The position numbers and the translations under genes are program-made. This document shows positions 34,752 through 49,700 of a stretch of DNA of 64,000 nt, piece after piece. Under the pieces are notes generated by a model, which saw only the letters and a list, made by a program, of their open reading frames with translations, did no database searches and was not told the origin of the DNA. Where the stretch lies: the NCBI RefSeq assembly GCF_036785885.1, contig NC_092320.1:17051557-17115556 (forward strand), read 5' to 3'. This stretch comes from Coffea arabica (lineage: Eukaryota > Streptophyta > Magnoliopsida > Gentianales > Rubiaceae). How positions within the stretch are numbered: the first letter of the stretch is position 1; each line of letters starts with the position of its first letter.

Positions 34752-37700
34752 ATGGAGGAGGAAACGAAAACGTTGGAGATAGTTAAAGCTCGTTCAGACA
34801 AGAGAGAGTACCGAAGGATTATCCTCAAGAATTCTTTGACAGTCCTACTGATTAGTGATCCTGAAACCGATAAGGTTTTGCAGTCTTTCTTCATCTAAAT
34901 CCACCTTTATTCTTACTATTTTCTTTTTCATTTTCTGCTAATTTGATTCATTGCACAGGGAATTGGATTCCTCCATTATTTTATTGATGCTAAAGTTTCT
35001 TCTTCTTCTTCTTCTTTTTTAATCTTTCTCTTTGTTTTTTTGTTTTGTGGGTGGAATTTAATTTAGTGTGCTGCTTCAATGGATGTTGGAGTCGGCAATT
35101 ACAGCGATCCTGAAGGTTTAGAAGGCCTTGCCCATTTTCTAGGTAACAAGTTCCTCACCTCATTTTCTTTTATTTTTAATTTTTTTTAACGGAGGACTTT
35201 TTTGACGCAGAAGTTTTTATTCCACTTTCCTTCTTGCATGCTGACGTGGATTTTGTAAGTTTGTCTTAAAATTCAATTGTCGGCTATTGAAAAGGAAAAC
35301 AAGAAATACCAGGGAAAAAAAAAAATAGTAACCGGAGGAGAAAGAAGAAAGACTCTCTGTGTTTGTAATTAATTTTAAGAAGACTTTGGTGGCATTATTT
35401 TATATTTGACGTAAAATATGGAGCATGACTTTGGTGTTCGTCCTTTAGTTAAGTCTTGAAAAAGCATAGCATTATTATTGTTTCATAAGGCTTGAATATT
35501 GGGGTGTTTGGTGTTTTGGTACCAACTGCCATTTTCTAGTCTAGCTAGTTGCTTCCCTATCTTGTCAGGAATAAAATGAAAGAAAAAGGTCTTGATTGAT
35601 TGATAGAATTCTACTTGATGTCATGTCTTTGTTTCTTCGAGAGTTCACATTTATATACTTTTTTTTTTGGCCTAATAACTTTAATGCTCAATTTGTGTTC
35701 TGGTTTCCTTCAATTATTTATGATTAAGAAGAATATATTACCTTTCAGCAGCTTAATTATATGAGCTTTGTGCTTATATTTTGATGATATGAAAATAATG
35801 ATTCGTTTGAGAATTATATACGAGTGATATAACAAAAACTCAACTACAAAAACATGGATTTCTCCATTTGATGACTTGATATTTCACCTTTATCATGTTC
35901 TTTTTCGTTTTCTGAGTTAAATATCACCAACATTAGGTGACATTATTGATGCTCTGTTTGGATTCCCTGTTTTTTGAGTGTTTTTCAAAAACTAGTTTTT
36001 CAAATATAATAAAAATTTTTAAAAAGTACTCTAAAAGGTAATCTAAAAATTAGTTTAAATTTTTTTAAAATTTTAAAAAATATCTCAAATATATTTTAGA
36101 AACTTTTCTACTCTTAAATATCCCAAAATATTTTCTAAAAATATTCCAAAATATACTCTAAAAACTCTGCTCGCTGCTACAGCAAAGTTTTTCAAAAACA
36201 CCCATAAATTATTGAATGACCCTGGTAATTTTGATAATTTTGTAAAATTTTGAGAAATAAATATTGACTTGATTAATGAGGATCCTCATTCAAGACTCTT
36301 ATCATAGTGATGATGATGGCAACTCTTATGGTCAAGAAGTAAGGCTAGTATACATCATTAACAGGAAAATTTAACATGACCAAATGACCAAATTTAATTA
36401 TTTAAAGATAACACTTCAAATAATGTGGGTATGTTCTTGAATATTTTATCCACTTAACTAATTTTATTAAAGAATTGTTGACCGTCTGCAAGCGCCTAAT
36501 GCTTAGATTAATGTACTCTCACCAGCTGATTTGACAAAGGAATGAGAACTTATACCTTGGTTGTCAAATTTTATCCCAAAAGGAGATTATTGCTTGGAAC
36601 ATTCTGTCATCAGAGTAGCAAAGATTAAGTTGTTTTAATGGTAAAAATTAATACTTATCGAATTTTTTCTCAAATATTAGGTAACAGTCTTGTAAGTTAA
36701 ATATCAAGTAAGGGAAAACGCACTTTTAGAAAATTTCTATAAAAATTAAAAGAATATCTACAGAATGATTATAAAAACTTTGATAACTTAAAAAAAAATA
36801 AATGTAAGGTATCTAAAAAATTCAATTTAATACTGAAATAAAGCATCTATTGTGTATGTGCTCTATTTATTTATTTTGCATGCTTTTTATAATAAAATAA
36901 ATATACGTTATAATTTGTGAATGCAATTTTGTATACTTTTTTATACATATAAAAAATTGGCATACCTACATGCACTTTGTTTGATCAAAAGTAAAACCGT
37001 ACACTTATTTTAATTTTCTAGAGTTATTTTTTTCATAATTATTTTATTGAAATTTTGTGTAATTTATATTAAAATAAAGGTTACATCTAATCCGCAAATT
37101 TTGAGAACTAAAAGAGGATTTCTGCATAATAAGTAAAAGGGAAGTAAACTAATATGTTCCTTATTAACATAAATCAATTAAGAATTTAAAAGTAATGCGT
37201 GAACAAAACTGCGATAGATTGTAAATTAAGAGGGCCAACACAGCAGAATGCTCATAAGAGGTTCAAATGAACTGGACTGACATTATTGGCCCAATCTAAC
37301 GCAGACATTTGATTTTTAGCCTAATCCTGCTTACTGACGGGCCCACTCCAACAAGATAGTCTGGCCACTAGCCGGAGCGTGAATTTCACATCAGCGCGTC
37401 AAACGCACGCGCCGCACCAAATGGTTTACTCAATCTTTTGGCCTCTCCTGTGGGAGTGACTATAGTGGAAACCAGTGTCTTCTGTGTGTGTGTGTCTGCG
37501 TGTCTTGTTGGTCAAAGAAGCCTGATTGCAGGGCTGAACCTGGTTGATGTTGTGAAGCCATTTTTTTTTAAAATTTTGTTTATTAAAATAGATTTGTCAG
37601 ATTATAATGTGGGCTTATTGTAAAATGTGAATTGTGGTGTTGTAATAATACAGAGCATATGCTGTTTTATGCGAGTGAGAAGTATCCAGAGGAAGATAGT

Positions 37701-40700
37701 TACTCTAAGTTCATCACTGAGGTACTTATCAGATTGCTCATATGGATTTCTTTTTGTACTATAAGTACTTAACTTTCAGGTTTCTTTTTGATTTTATATG
37801 CTTTATCTTTGTTCAGTAATCCAGTTAGCCCCTGTAACAAGTTGGCCTTGATAGTTCAGCATGCCATTCTGATGAATATTTAGTACTTCAACCTTTTATA
37901 GATGAACCATGGTTTATAAATAAATAAAGGAAGGAACTAAATTGCTGCAATTCAAGATGCGAAACATTTCAGCAATCCGTGTTTCTCTTCAAGGCAAAAT
38001 GTTATTTAAGACTTGAAAATTTGCCTGACTATGGTTTTAATAGCACATTGTCATATGAACTGCTTTTGGCTTAATTGCTGTTTTACTTATGAAAATTAAA
38101 CAAAAAAAAGTTGTTATTGGTATTAGAATGCGGGCAGAAGAAAAATACAAGCAATGATGCTCAAAAGACCTAAACTCTCTGCAAGAACATGAAGAGAATA
38201 AGTGTGTTATCCTTTTTTATGTTTATGTTGCTGTGCATTTTAGTTTAAGGATATTTAAAAGTTAGAGTAAGAAATTAGAGTCTTGATGGCAAGAAATATG
38301 TAGTGCTGGTTTTTTTATGCTCAATGAATGTGATCTTCATGTCAGACTCGTAAAGGAAAAGGTGATTGCTAAATGTTGCCAAGTGGTTAATTCTAACTCT
38401 AAAGTGGCACTTAACTTGGAGGTTTCTTCCTAGTATTGTGCAGTGGTCAGTAGATGATTTATTCACAAAGAAATGCATATAAAGTGGTGAACTGATTTTT
38501 CATAAATAGGTGTCTTCACTTGACATCTTCGCAATAGCTAATAAGGCTGGTAAATTATAGGGACTGAGATTGGTTAAGGGAAAGGATGAAACCAGTTTTA
38601 TGAAGTGAAGGATTGCTTAATGTATTCACAAAATTCGAGCTTAGGACTAACATCTAGATTCAAGTATACCAGGGTTTCTTTACAAGTACCTTCAGTACTG
38701 CCCCATCCCATAATAAGAGTTTATGTGCTATTGGTTGTCATTATATAAGAACAAAGATGAAATGATGGTTTTGTTCTCTTCTGTGCATAATTTGGTTGAA
38801 CCTTGAAGCTCATTTGCAGGCTAATATATCATGTTTGGTTTAAAATCTAAGCCATTTAAAATGCCGATGAGTTATCATCTTGAATACATAACTTTCTTTT
38901 ACTTGTGACAAGAAAATCAAATAAGGAAGCCTGAATGCCAAACTCATGGCTAATTTTCTGCTTTGTTGGTTCTCTTTGTGCTTTATGGCCAATATTAGGC
39001 ATAGATACATGAGTATGCTCATTTTTCTGGAGTAGTTGGATTATGCTTTTGTTTTGCTTTTCTAAGAGATTATAGATAAGCGGGTGAATTGCAAACTGTG
39101 TCTGCCACACCCTATGAAAGAGAAGAAAAAAGATATGCAACACTTAAAGAGGGACAAAAGGCATAAAAGAAACAAGAAACAAATAAAAAACCTGGTAGCA
39201 TAGGAGACCAATTCTTAATTTTCATGGGATTGTTATCTTTTTCTTTCCAGCATGGGGGTATCACAAATGCCTTCACATCTTCTGAGCATACCAACTACTA
39301 TTTTGATGTCAATCCTGATTCATTTGAAGAAGCTCTGGACAGGTTAGGATCCTTCCTTACCACAAATCAGTATCCTTGATTTTTTCACATAGCATGTCTC
39401 TTTTGGAAGCCATAGTCTGGTTTATTTTTTCAGATTTGCACAGTTCTTTATCAAACCATTGATGTCGCCTGATGCTACAACAAGGGAAATAAAAGCCGTT
39501 GATTCAGGTTAGCAACTTCCTTTCTTTCTCTCATATATCTCTCAAGCTCATAACACTAAATTATAATGCTGACTCTCTCTCTCTCTATCTCTCTCTCTCT
39601 CTCTCTCTCCCTTCCTCTCCCTCCTCAGAATACCAAAAGAATCTTCTATCTGATGGTTGGAGGATGAGCCAGGTATTCTATGGTATTTTTTTGCCTGCTA
39701 GTCCTATTTTCATTTGCACAAAAGTATTTTGCCTGTTTTTTAAGCTTTCTTTTCCGTTGCAAAAGGAACTAACTTATTTGAAGTTATTTTAATGCAGCTG
39801 GAAAAGCATCTCAGTTCAAAAGATCATCCTTTCCATAAGTTCAGCACGGGTTTGGAGTCCAATCTATGATTTTTGTCAATTTGATTCTGCACCACTAATT
39901 TTTGGGCATGCCTTGGAGTTAAAGTTTTATCTCGTTGATTTGTAAAATACCAAGTTAAGCTAACTTAATTTCACTAATTCTGGTGTTGTGTTTTGATGCT
40001 TCGTCCTTCTTTCCTTATTGATATCTTTCGTGTCTAACATTTCCTGAAGATTGCTTAGAAAATCTAACAGACAAACATTGGGCCTAACCTGTAATGCTCC
40101 TGCTCAAGATGTATGTATTGTTGATATCACTCTCAATAGTGCTGAAATTTAAATACCAAAAGTTCTAGAAGTTCAGCATAGAAAAGTAGAGTATCTGGTC
40201 CATCTTAAGATGAAAGCAAAATTAAAATGAGAGATACTGATATTTTAGAATATGTATATAAGGTGGAGATGCAGTTAGGTTATGTGAAAGCAATACCATG
40301 TGAGAAACTCGAAAAGAAGGCATATAATCAATTTTCCTTTTGGTATGTGACCTAATTATGTCTGCTTGAGGAACACCTATTTTAATATGTTCCTCTAAAC
40401 AATCTTTGTCTTTATCTAAAATTTCAGTTGTCAAAACAGTGTTCCAAGCTCCACAAGAAGATAAGAAATCCACTTTCATGTCTGTGTCTTCCGGATCTTG
40501 CAATGGAAGTTCTAGGCAATGTCATTTCGGAAAAAAGAAAAAAAAAATAAAGACCAGAATAGTTTTTATAGGTCAATAATGTGATTCAAAATTTGTGGCA
40601 TTGTTAATTCTTTGTTTTACTCAATCAAACATTCAGTGACATGATCATTGAGAAAATATCTGGAAGAGAAGTAGTAGACTGAGAATAAAACATTTTTATG

Positions 40701-43700
40701 GTCATATATGGTTCTTTCTTTGTCTTTCGTCAAACTTGTAGGCAACTGGAATACTTTAGAGGTGCGGCCAAAAGAAAAAGGACTAGATACAAGGCAAGAG
40801 CTCCTCAAGTTCTATAAAGAATATTATTCAGCTAACATTATGCATCTAGTTCTCTATGGAAAAGGTGAGATGAAGATTTTACCATACTAAGTTTCTTCGG
40901 CTCTGCAATTACAGTTGTCATAATCTTTTTATGGTTTTTTTACGTGGCAGACAGCCTTGATATCTCCCAAAAGCTTGTTGAGAATAAATTCCAGGAAATC
41001 CTCAATATTAATAGAAGTCATGTGCGTTTTATTGGCCAGCCTTGCTCACCAGAATACCTTCAGGTAGTATTATTTTTTCCTTCGTGCTTCATTTAGTACT
41101 TTTAAGTCAGATATTTGATCTCAAAGCCATCATAGAAAATAGCATAGATTAATTTTGTTGTCAGGCATCCTTGTTCTCCTTATTTCTTTCTTTTCTCTTT
41201 CATGGCAATTTGGAATTCGTTATTTTACTCCATCAAAGACTGCTATATACTATTATTAGATGCTAGTTTCTTTTGAATAATCATTTTAAGTGCAAACTTT
41301 TATTTCCTTTGATTAACAGAATTATGTTACTATGTAAGTGAAACAATAATAGACATTGTTTTCTAAAGATAGATGTTGTATTCATATATTGGAAAATCTG
41401 TGTCTGTATGTAGATCTATATTGGTATTCTACTACAAGCATAGCTGTCATGTCTAAAGCTGCACAAAGTCTTGAAGATGTCTTGAGTACCTTTTTTTCTC
41501 GACCATTTTTCTGTAAGAGAATATTCATGGCTGAGGATATAGCTGCATTTAGTCTTTTATGAACAAAAGCATACTATAATTCTCGAAATGCTTAAGTTAG
41601 AAAATAGTACTGTATTTAGGAACTTACATGAATATTTGTCATCTACTTTCAACTTGATTGGTTAACTTTATAAAGTTCCTTTCTTCTACTCTTCTGATTT
41701 ATTAATGAGATAACTTTGTTGCTGTCATTTTGGCATGCCCTTGAATTCAGATTTTTGTGAAAGCTGTTCCGATAACAGAAGGCCACAAGTTGCGAGTAAC
41801 ATGGCCAATAACTCCGGGTACACTTCACTACAAGATGGCTCCAAGTGGTTACCTGAGCCACTTAATTGGCCATGAAGGAGAGGGATCTATTTTTTATATT
41901 TTAAAAAAGTTGGGTGAGTTTCTAATCTCCTTAATTCTCTGAAGGCTTCAAAAGCAGACCTTATTGAGATAGGCAGTGGTTAATGTTAGTTGATAATGCT
42001 CCAGAAGTTAAATCTTTTGCACTGCAAGTTTGAGGTGCTGTTCAATGATATTGTGCCTATATTGGCTCGTTTTTAGAATTTACTATCTGCTCCCTTTTTT
42101 CTTCCCATACTTTATGTGATCATAATTCTAGATCAGCAAAACATATTTCTTGTGAGGAATGAAGGTTATGTAATTTTGTCCAAACATCAGCAATGGCCTT
42201 TCCACTGTCCTGTTTGGAGCAATAGTGTTCTTTTTAACTGAGTTTGGTTATACACGGAGGGGTGGCTAAAATTTCAAGCACTATACGTATGCCATTATCC
42301 ATTATTATTACTATTTGGTTACCATTATTCTGTATCTTGACCCTTATGATTCTGGGGATGCTCATTATTAGAGTATATCTTAGGGGGGGTAATATTCTTG
42401 TTTAATAACCACCGATTGTGGCTTCTTAATAACTAGTTACAACTCTGGCAGGTTGGGCAAGTAGTTTATGGGCTGGGGGATCAGACTGTGCACATGAATT
42501 TGCATTCTTTCAAGTAGAAATTGAATTGACAGATGCTGGTCATGGTAAGTGCTCTTAATCTTTTCTTTAGCAAATAATTACAAGTTTGCTTTATTCCCTC
42601 ATTTTTCTGAAGGAAGAGAGTGTGAGTGGAGAGGGTTTGGATTGAGCATTTGAAATTTATATTGAAATTTTTAACACAATAGTTTATTTTCCTTCACATG
42701 AAAAAATAGATGTAACTTGTGTAGAATTTTCTGTTTTGAGTTGTGATATCGTCTTTAAATCTAATCACAGAGCACTGTCAGGAGATTGTGGGGCTGGTTT
42801 TCAAATATATTGACCTCCTTCAGCAATCCGGAGCGCAGAAGTGGATCTTTGATGAGGTGAATAGTTGCACCTCATACCATTGAAGTGCGATCTTTATTTT
42901 TGTACTATTGACATGGCCTATCTTGTGCGTCTCTTTGCTGGTGACAAAAGAATCTGATGTATTTCTAAAGAAAATATTATGTTTTTATTTCATTTTTAGT
43001 ACTCAAAGAAACAAAGAAATACACCAGCTCACAAAAGCAACTTATTGAGTATGACTTCTCCAGAAATGTTCTTATGTAAATATCTACAAATGAAGCATCA
43101 TATATCTGGAGAAGACAACCTGCAAAATATCAGATAATCACATCTGGTGTCATATGCGGAAGGAACTATTGATTTTCAGATTGGAAAGTTAGATACCTCA
43201 ATGTTGTCTTCTGCATTGGTGTCACTTCACAATTACACCAAGTATTTAGTTGTTTTGATTGGTAAGTACGGTGGTATCACATGTAAATTGCCGTATGGAA
43301 ATTATGGATCACAGAAAGCTGAAAGGTCAACCAGGTTTCTATATGCAGGTTTACCATCCAAGAAGCAAGATTGTTGAATGTTAGCATGAATTGAAGTGTT
43401 TAATTCCTCTTTGTTTCATGAATGATTTTGGGGCAATTTCCACTACTTGAATAACAGGAGATACTGCTCAAATGATTTGAGTTGGTGGCGATTGTTTGGA
43501 TGGTAATTATAAAGTTCACTGTTAAGGATTTCTCTAGTTTTTTAATGGTGGGGAACTTGAATTATTTCTAGTAATTATGTGTGGTTTGTTATGAAAACTT
43601 CTTCTTGTGTTCCTAAATTGGCTTATCAAAGAAAGGAAAAGAAAAAGGTAGCAGAATTTTTGTTGTTGCAAATTTGGCAGAATGGCCAGACATCTCTTCT

Positions 43701-46700
43701 CCTGATGCATGCTTTCACTCTATATAATGCATCTCAGATTTTGACTTCCCTTCTGAAATTTTGTCTATGAAGCTTTCATGTATGGGCGAGACACACTTCC
43801 ATTATCAAGACAAAATTCCTCCAATTGATTCCATACTTGGCGTTTCATTTAATATGCGGGTAAGCAAGAAATTCCGTGTCTGGAAATTTTCATATCTGCA
43901 AACAACCTATTATTCTCTTCATGCATCTACAGTCTTTCATAATTTTCATATCTGCAAATAACCCATCTTTCGTTTTATTAGAAGGAGTCCTCGCCCTAAA
44001 GTCAGACTGTTATTAGTGTATTGTTTTCTGAAACGATGGTGACTTTGAACTGTTTAAATGTCTTATTTACCTAGCAGTCCTAGATTTTTTGTTTACAAGT
44101 TAACATGAACTAGAAAATTAGTTCTTATAAGTCAAATTTTCTTGCACCTGGATATGCACTAATTGAAACCACTTTTGCAGCCCAATGCAGTGGCTTTGAT
44201 GATTAATTGGAATTCTACTTATTACTTCTCCCAAGGTCTTATGGACCAGTTAAACATTATCTGCATACCCGCCATGGGATACTTGAACCTTATGGCACTA
44301 TGAACCAAACCAGCTCTTCCCTAGTTAAAGCCCTAAGAACTTGATATGGATTCATTTCAGTTAGCATGAAGCTGCAGAGAAAACTACGCAATGTGAATGT
44401 AGAGGTCGTTCTTAATGGTTCTAAAGGTGGCACTTTATAGCAATTAGCCTTCCTGGCATTAGATCTCACATTTCCAGCTGGTTTATCACCTTGACACCAA
44501 TTATAATGACCTGGAAGGGCAGCTAAGAAAATTTTGAGGCTCTAAGCACCACCCTAAAATAGTTTAAGCCAAATTACTGGTAGTATTCTATCTAGGATCC
44601 AATGTGAAGTGAAATTTTACTCACATATTCAATGTAGGACAATTTGAACATTCAGGAGTGTGTCAAATTGGATGTTAAAATGGTGGTCTTAAGGTATTTC
44701 TTTGTTTGGCATTTGTCAATCTTTTAGGAATTCTTGCAGTCTGTTCCTGAAGTTGAGCTTAGTAAGTATATGCCCAACCATGATACTCATATCAAGACTC
44801 ACTAATCTCAGTTTTAGCCTCACTAGTTCTGATTTGATAGAGAGAGAGAGAGAGCTCTTCCCAGGCAAATGGATAAGCAACTTGCATCTTACTTAGACAT
44901 GCTTGCATGACAAGGACTTGTTGCAAGATGATTTTGGCAAATAGTTTATTTCTATGGTTAAAAGAATTTCTGACCCAATCTACCAGCAGCGAACAAGTTT
45001 TGAGGTTGACCTTGGTCAGCCTGGTAATATTTATTGTTCCATTATTTAAAGTGCATGTTTCTGCTCTTACTGCAGCAGCATAAACAAGAAAAGATTTCTT
45101 GGAAGGTATAAGCCTTTTGGTGAGAAATTCTGGATGGATGAAGTAATCGACACTGATTAGTTGTAGCCTATAGGTGAGCTGATGGTTATTAACACATTGT
45201 ATCGGATTAATTTAGTGCAAGCTTCCTTATTCATTGTGTGAAGATTTGGATATTGGACCTTGTAATATGTGAATCTATTTCCTCAAGTGAATATGGGATA
45301 AGCTGGTATTTTGACTTACTGGTGAACTCATTCTGTGTTGTTCTAAATAAGAACAACTTTTTGGGAACAGCTTGTAGTTTCCATTTAAGAATTTTTCTCT
45401 GCCCCAGTTTTTCCATTCTCTCTGTTTTTCCTTTCTAATTTGATCATGGAATTTATCTTCTCATCAATTGATTTTCATTGTTTCTTAGCGCCATCAAGTC
45501 TTTAAGCGTTTCTAGTAGTTTGCCTTTTCCTTATGCATGATTACCTGTTGATTATTGAATAGCCATATTAATTTGTCTTGTGAGAAACTTCTGTTAGCTA
45601 TATCCTCCAGAAGACTGGTTGGTGGGAGCATTGCCTGAGAAATTTAATTCTGACATTATTCAAGTACTATTGGATGAGCTCAATTCAAACAATGTAAGGT
45701 AAGTTTTGCTGCTTGATAGAGAACAAACTCATGGTGTACTAAATTCTTCTTTCCTTGGAAATCTACTTCAACCATATTCATTGCGAACAATACACAAAAC
45801 CTTTTTCCTTCAGTTTCAGTTTAAACTTCAGATTAATCTAGCAAGAAAGTGAAGCCCAAAAGAAATTTAGTTCTCACCACATCCATGCTTTTCTATACAA
45901 ATCCAGTGTTTATTATACGTGATAGGACTACAACCTTGATTCCTCTAAATCAGCATATATTGTAAATATCATCTCTTGGTCTAAACATCCAAAATTCTAT
46001 TAAATCCAAGCCGTGTTCTTCAGTTGATTCTCGTACAATATTGTAATCCAAAATCGTCAATCATGATCCGTAGGATGGATGGGAATTGGTAATGCTTAAT
46101 ACTCCTGGAATGGCTCCTGAAGTGTCTTCAGTTAGTCAACCTAATAGTTATGGGAAGATCTAAAGATCATTTGAAGAGACTTCCTATGAGGCTTTGTTCC
46201 TAGGATCTTATTGTCACTTCCCTTCTTTAGTGCATTTTTTTCTTCGTTTTAGGACCCGATTCTACAGAAATCCTCCTATAATTTGACTCTTTTGAATAAC
46301 AAACTAAACCATAAAAATCTTAAGAGATTTGGAGAAAAACACTCCACCTGAATTCCCATTCCTCTTGATATTGGCCAACCTTTCAGTAAACCTTCTTATT
46401 TGACCCTCAAGTATCAATCAGGATTATCTCGCTGTTCAGCCTTTAAATTATCACAAATTGATGGAAAATATTGTATTTTCAACTTTCTTATGGCCATTCT
46501 ATGTAGTTACTGGTTGCACATTCGATGCATATGAGGGCCGTCTTACTGTATTCAACATATTGTTATTCTTGAATAAACTTTTGAAGGTTACAGTATATTT
46601 TTGCTGCAGAATTTTCTGGGCATCTAAAAAATTTGAAGGGAATACTGACATGTCTGAACCCTGGTATGGAACCTCATTTTCTGTGGAGAAAATAACCAGT

Positions 46701-49700
46701 TGTCAGATTCAGGTAAGTGTTGGTGCTGTGTGATAGAAGACTTCCTGTTTTCTCAAGATTTAGATCCTTTATAAAGCCTAAAATGAAAATGATCTTTCAA
46801 GGTTCGTGTACATCTGTTTTCAGCAATGGAAGGAAAGTGTTTGTGAGAAACAATTGCAACTGCCAGCTCCAAATATGTTCATCCCTTCTGATCTGTCTCT
46901 GAAAAATATACTGGATAAGGTATCAATTTTCTGCATAGTTTGGTATTTTTTTCGTTGTAATTGTCTGATATGTCTGTCTTATTGCAACAGGCAGGTGTTC
47001 CATTCGTATTGAGGAAATCACAATATTCAAGGTTATGGTATAAGCCTGACACAGCATTTTGCTTTCCAAAGGCATATATCAAGATAGATTTCAACTGTCC
47101 ACATTCAAGAGTTTCTCCTGAATCAGTAGTTCTTACGTGCCTTTTTTCACGTTTGGTAATGGACTACTTGAATGAATATGGTAAGTCTTCACGATTGTGT
47201 AGTTTTCCTGTGGTGATGCAGTATTAAGGTGTCTTAGGTATAACGATATATCAATCTCCAAACAAAAACCAGGAAAAATATGCCTTTATATGTAGATACC
47301 TTCTTAGAGGAGCTACAGTATTTATTTACTCACTGTCTTTCAGTTTACTATGCAACAACAAAGAAACAAAAAGGGCATATGCCTTATACATACACTATCT
47401 TCCTTAGCAAATTCATTTTTCTGCATTTATCTTTCAGCTTATTATGCTGATGTTGCTGGTCTTTACTATGGAGTTTCCAACTATTATGAAGGTTTTCAGG
47501 TAAATAAACACTTCTTGTCTATGTTACATTAGTTTTAAATGCCTTGGTCTTGTCTTGTGAAAGTGACGATTTTTACTTCTTTCTGGGAGACTATTGCACG
47601 TAAACAAACTAAAGTTAGCCTCTATGCTAACAAACAGAAAAGGAATTTCATTCTCTGGAATGGCTGCAAATGCAGGGGGGCTGGTGAATGTCGTAATTTC
47701 ATCTAGGAAGCTTGAAAGCTTTCTGAACTGGAATCAAATTTTGTTTAGCGGCTTCTCCATGCAGTTTTACTTGTTTTTGCTCCCTTTGTGTAGGCATAAA
47801 CTTACAAAACATTTTGTTCATTTTTATTCCATTCTTTTCTTCCTTCTCAGGTGACTTTGGTTGGATATAACCACAAAATGAGGATCTTACTGGAAACAAT
47901 CATAGAAGGAATAGCTAAATTTGAAGTAAAACCTGATAGATTCTCTGTAATGAAGGTGAGTTTGATAATTACCATGAACTGCAGAACAATATCAACTTCT
48001 GTTTTTTAGTCTTCTTGGTTTTTCTTTGGGATATAAAACAATGGCAAGAGTGCAATTAACATTTGTTGCTTCAAAGATTTTCTATGTTCTTTAACTGTTC
48101 GAAGTAAAACCTGATAGGTTCTTTTTACTTATATTGCTGCTACTTAAGATTGTTGCTTATGATCGTGGGAATTATCAAGAGAATTAACAGAATAAAGGGG
48201 AGCAGACTGTCCCTCTGAAAACTTCGATGGGATGCTGAAACTCACTTTAAATGATTGATGTATACAATGTTGCAGCATCTAATAGTAGTTTTATTTGATA
48301 TTGGTCAAACGGAAGAGCACAAAAGTTTTGGGGTTTATAAGTGGTACTCAGCTAAAATGTTAAGGAGATTTTGTTATAATATTTTTATTAGAGGTCATTT
48401 GAATGAGATGTTTTGTTTTGTGATAGAATCTAATTAGAAGATATAGATAACTTTTTAACCTCAATGTAACACTCCTATACATGAATACTTTTATTTGTCC
48501 TTTTCTGGATCAGTTTAGTTTAAATGTTTGGCAAAAACTCAGATTAAAATGTTGCAAGCTGAATTATTGTTTACCACTTTCTTGCTTTGGCATAACTTCT
48601 TAATTGATCTTGGACCACTTCAAGATGTAAGTCTCAAAGGAGTACCCTGGATTAAAAAAAATTAATATTTGAGATTTTGGCTTTGGTTTACCTTGGTAGT
48701 TAATGATTAACCAGATATGTGTCCTGAAGATGCTCCTAGTAAAGACTTACTAATGGAAAGTATATTCTTTCAAATTTTCTTTTCATTCTCATAGGAATTG
48801 CTCATCAAGGACTACCAAAACTTAAAATTCCAACAGCCATATCAGCTGGCTAAATACTACTGTTCATTAGCTCTACAATACCCAACATTTCCTTGGAAAG
48901 ATGAACTTGAAGTTCTTCATCATCTTGAAGCTGATGATCTTGTGCAATTTTATCCTCTGATGCTATCCAGGGTCTTTTTAGAATGCTTTATAGCAGGTTT
49001 TTTATTCTTTCAGCAAACTATTATTCTGGTTGCAACTCTTGGCTGCTTCAGCCAATCAAAATTGCCATCTCACTTCTATCCTTCTCAGGAAATCTGGAAC
49101 CAACTGAAGCAGAAAAAATGGTCCAGTATACAGAAGATATTTTCTTCAGTGGTACTCGGCCTATATCTGACGCTCTGTTCACATCTCAGCATCTGACACA
49201 CAGAGTTGTTAAGCTAAAAAAGGGCATAAATTATTGTTATGCTACTGAGGGCCTAAATCCAAGTGATGAAAATTCTGCCCTTGTCCATTATATCCAGGTA
49301 CAGGTTTGATAGGGGAATTGCAACAAATATAAAGTTCATGGAACTTTAAGCCTGCTCCAATAAAGCAATTTTGTTAAGAAATTCGTTTTATAGTTTAAGT
49401 CTCTCTAATATGACTACTAATTTCACATTAGACATGCATTTTGACACTTACAACAATTATATAAAGGCATATAGATAGATATGCACACTGATTATACATT
49501 GATATGCGGACTTATTTATATATTTGAATCAAAATTGTGGAATAGGTGCATCAAGATGATTCAGTGATGAACATAATGCTCCAGCTTTTTGCTTTAATTG
49601 CAAAGCAACCTGCTTTCCATCAGCTCAGGACTGTTGAGCAACTTGGTTATATTACTTCACTTGCACTACGGTACGTCAAAACTTTTGTTTCATTAGAGCT

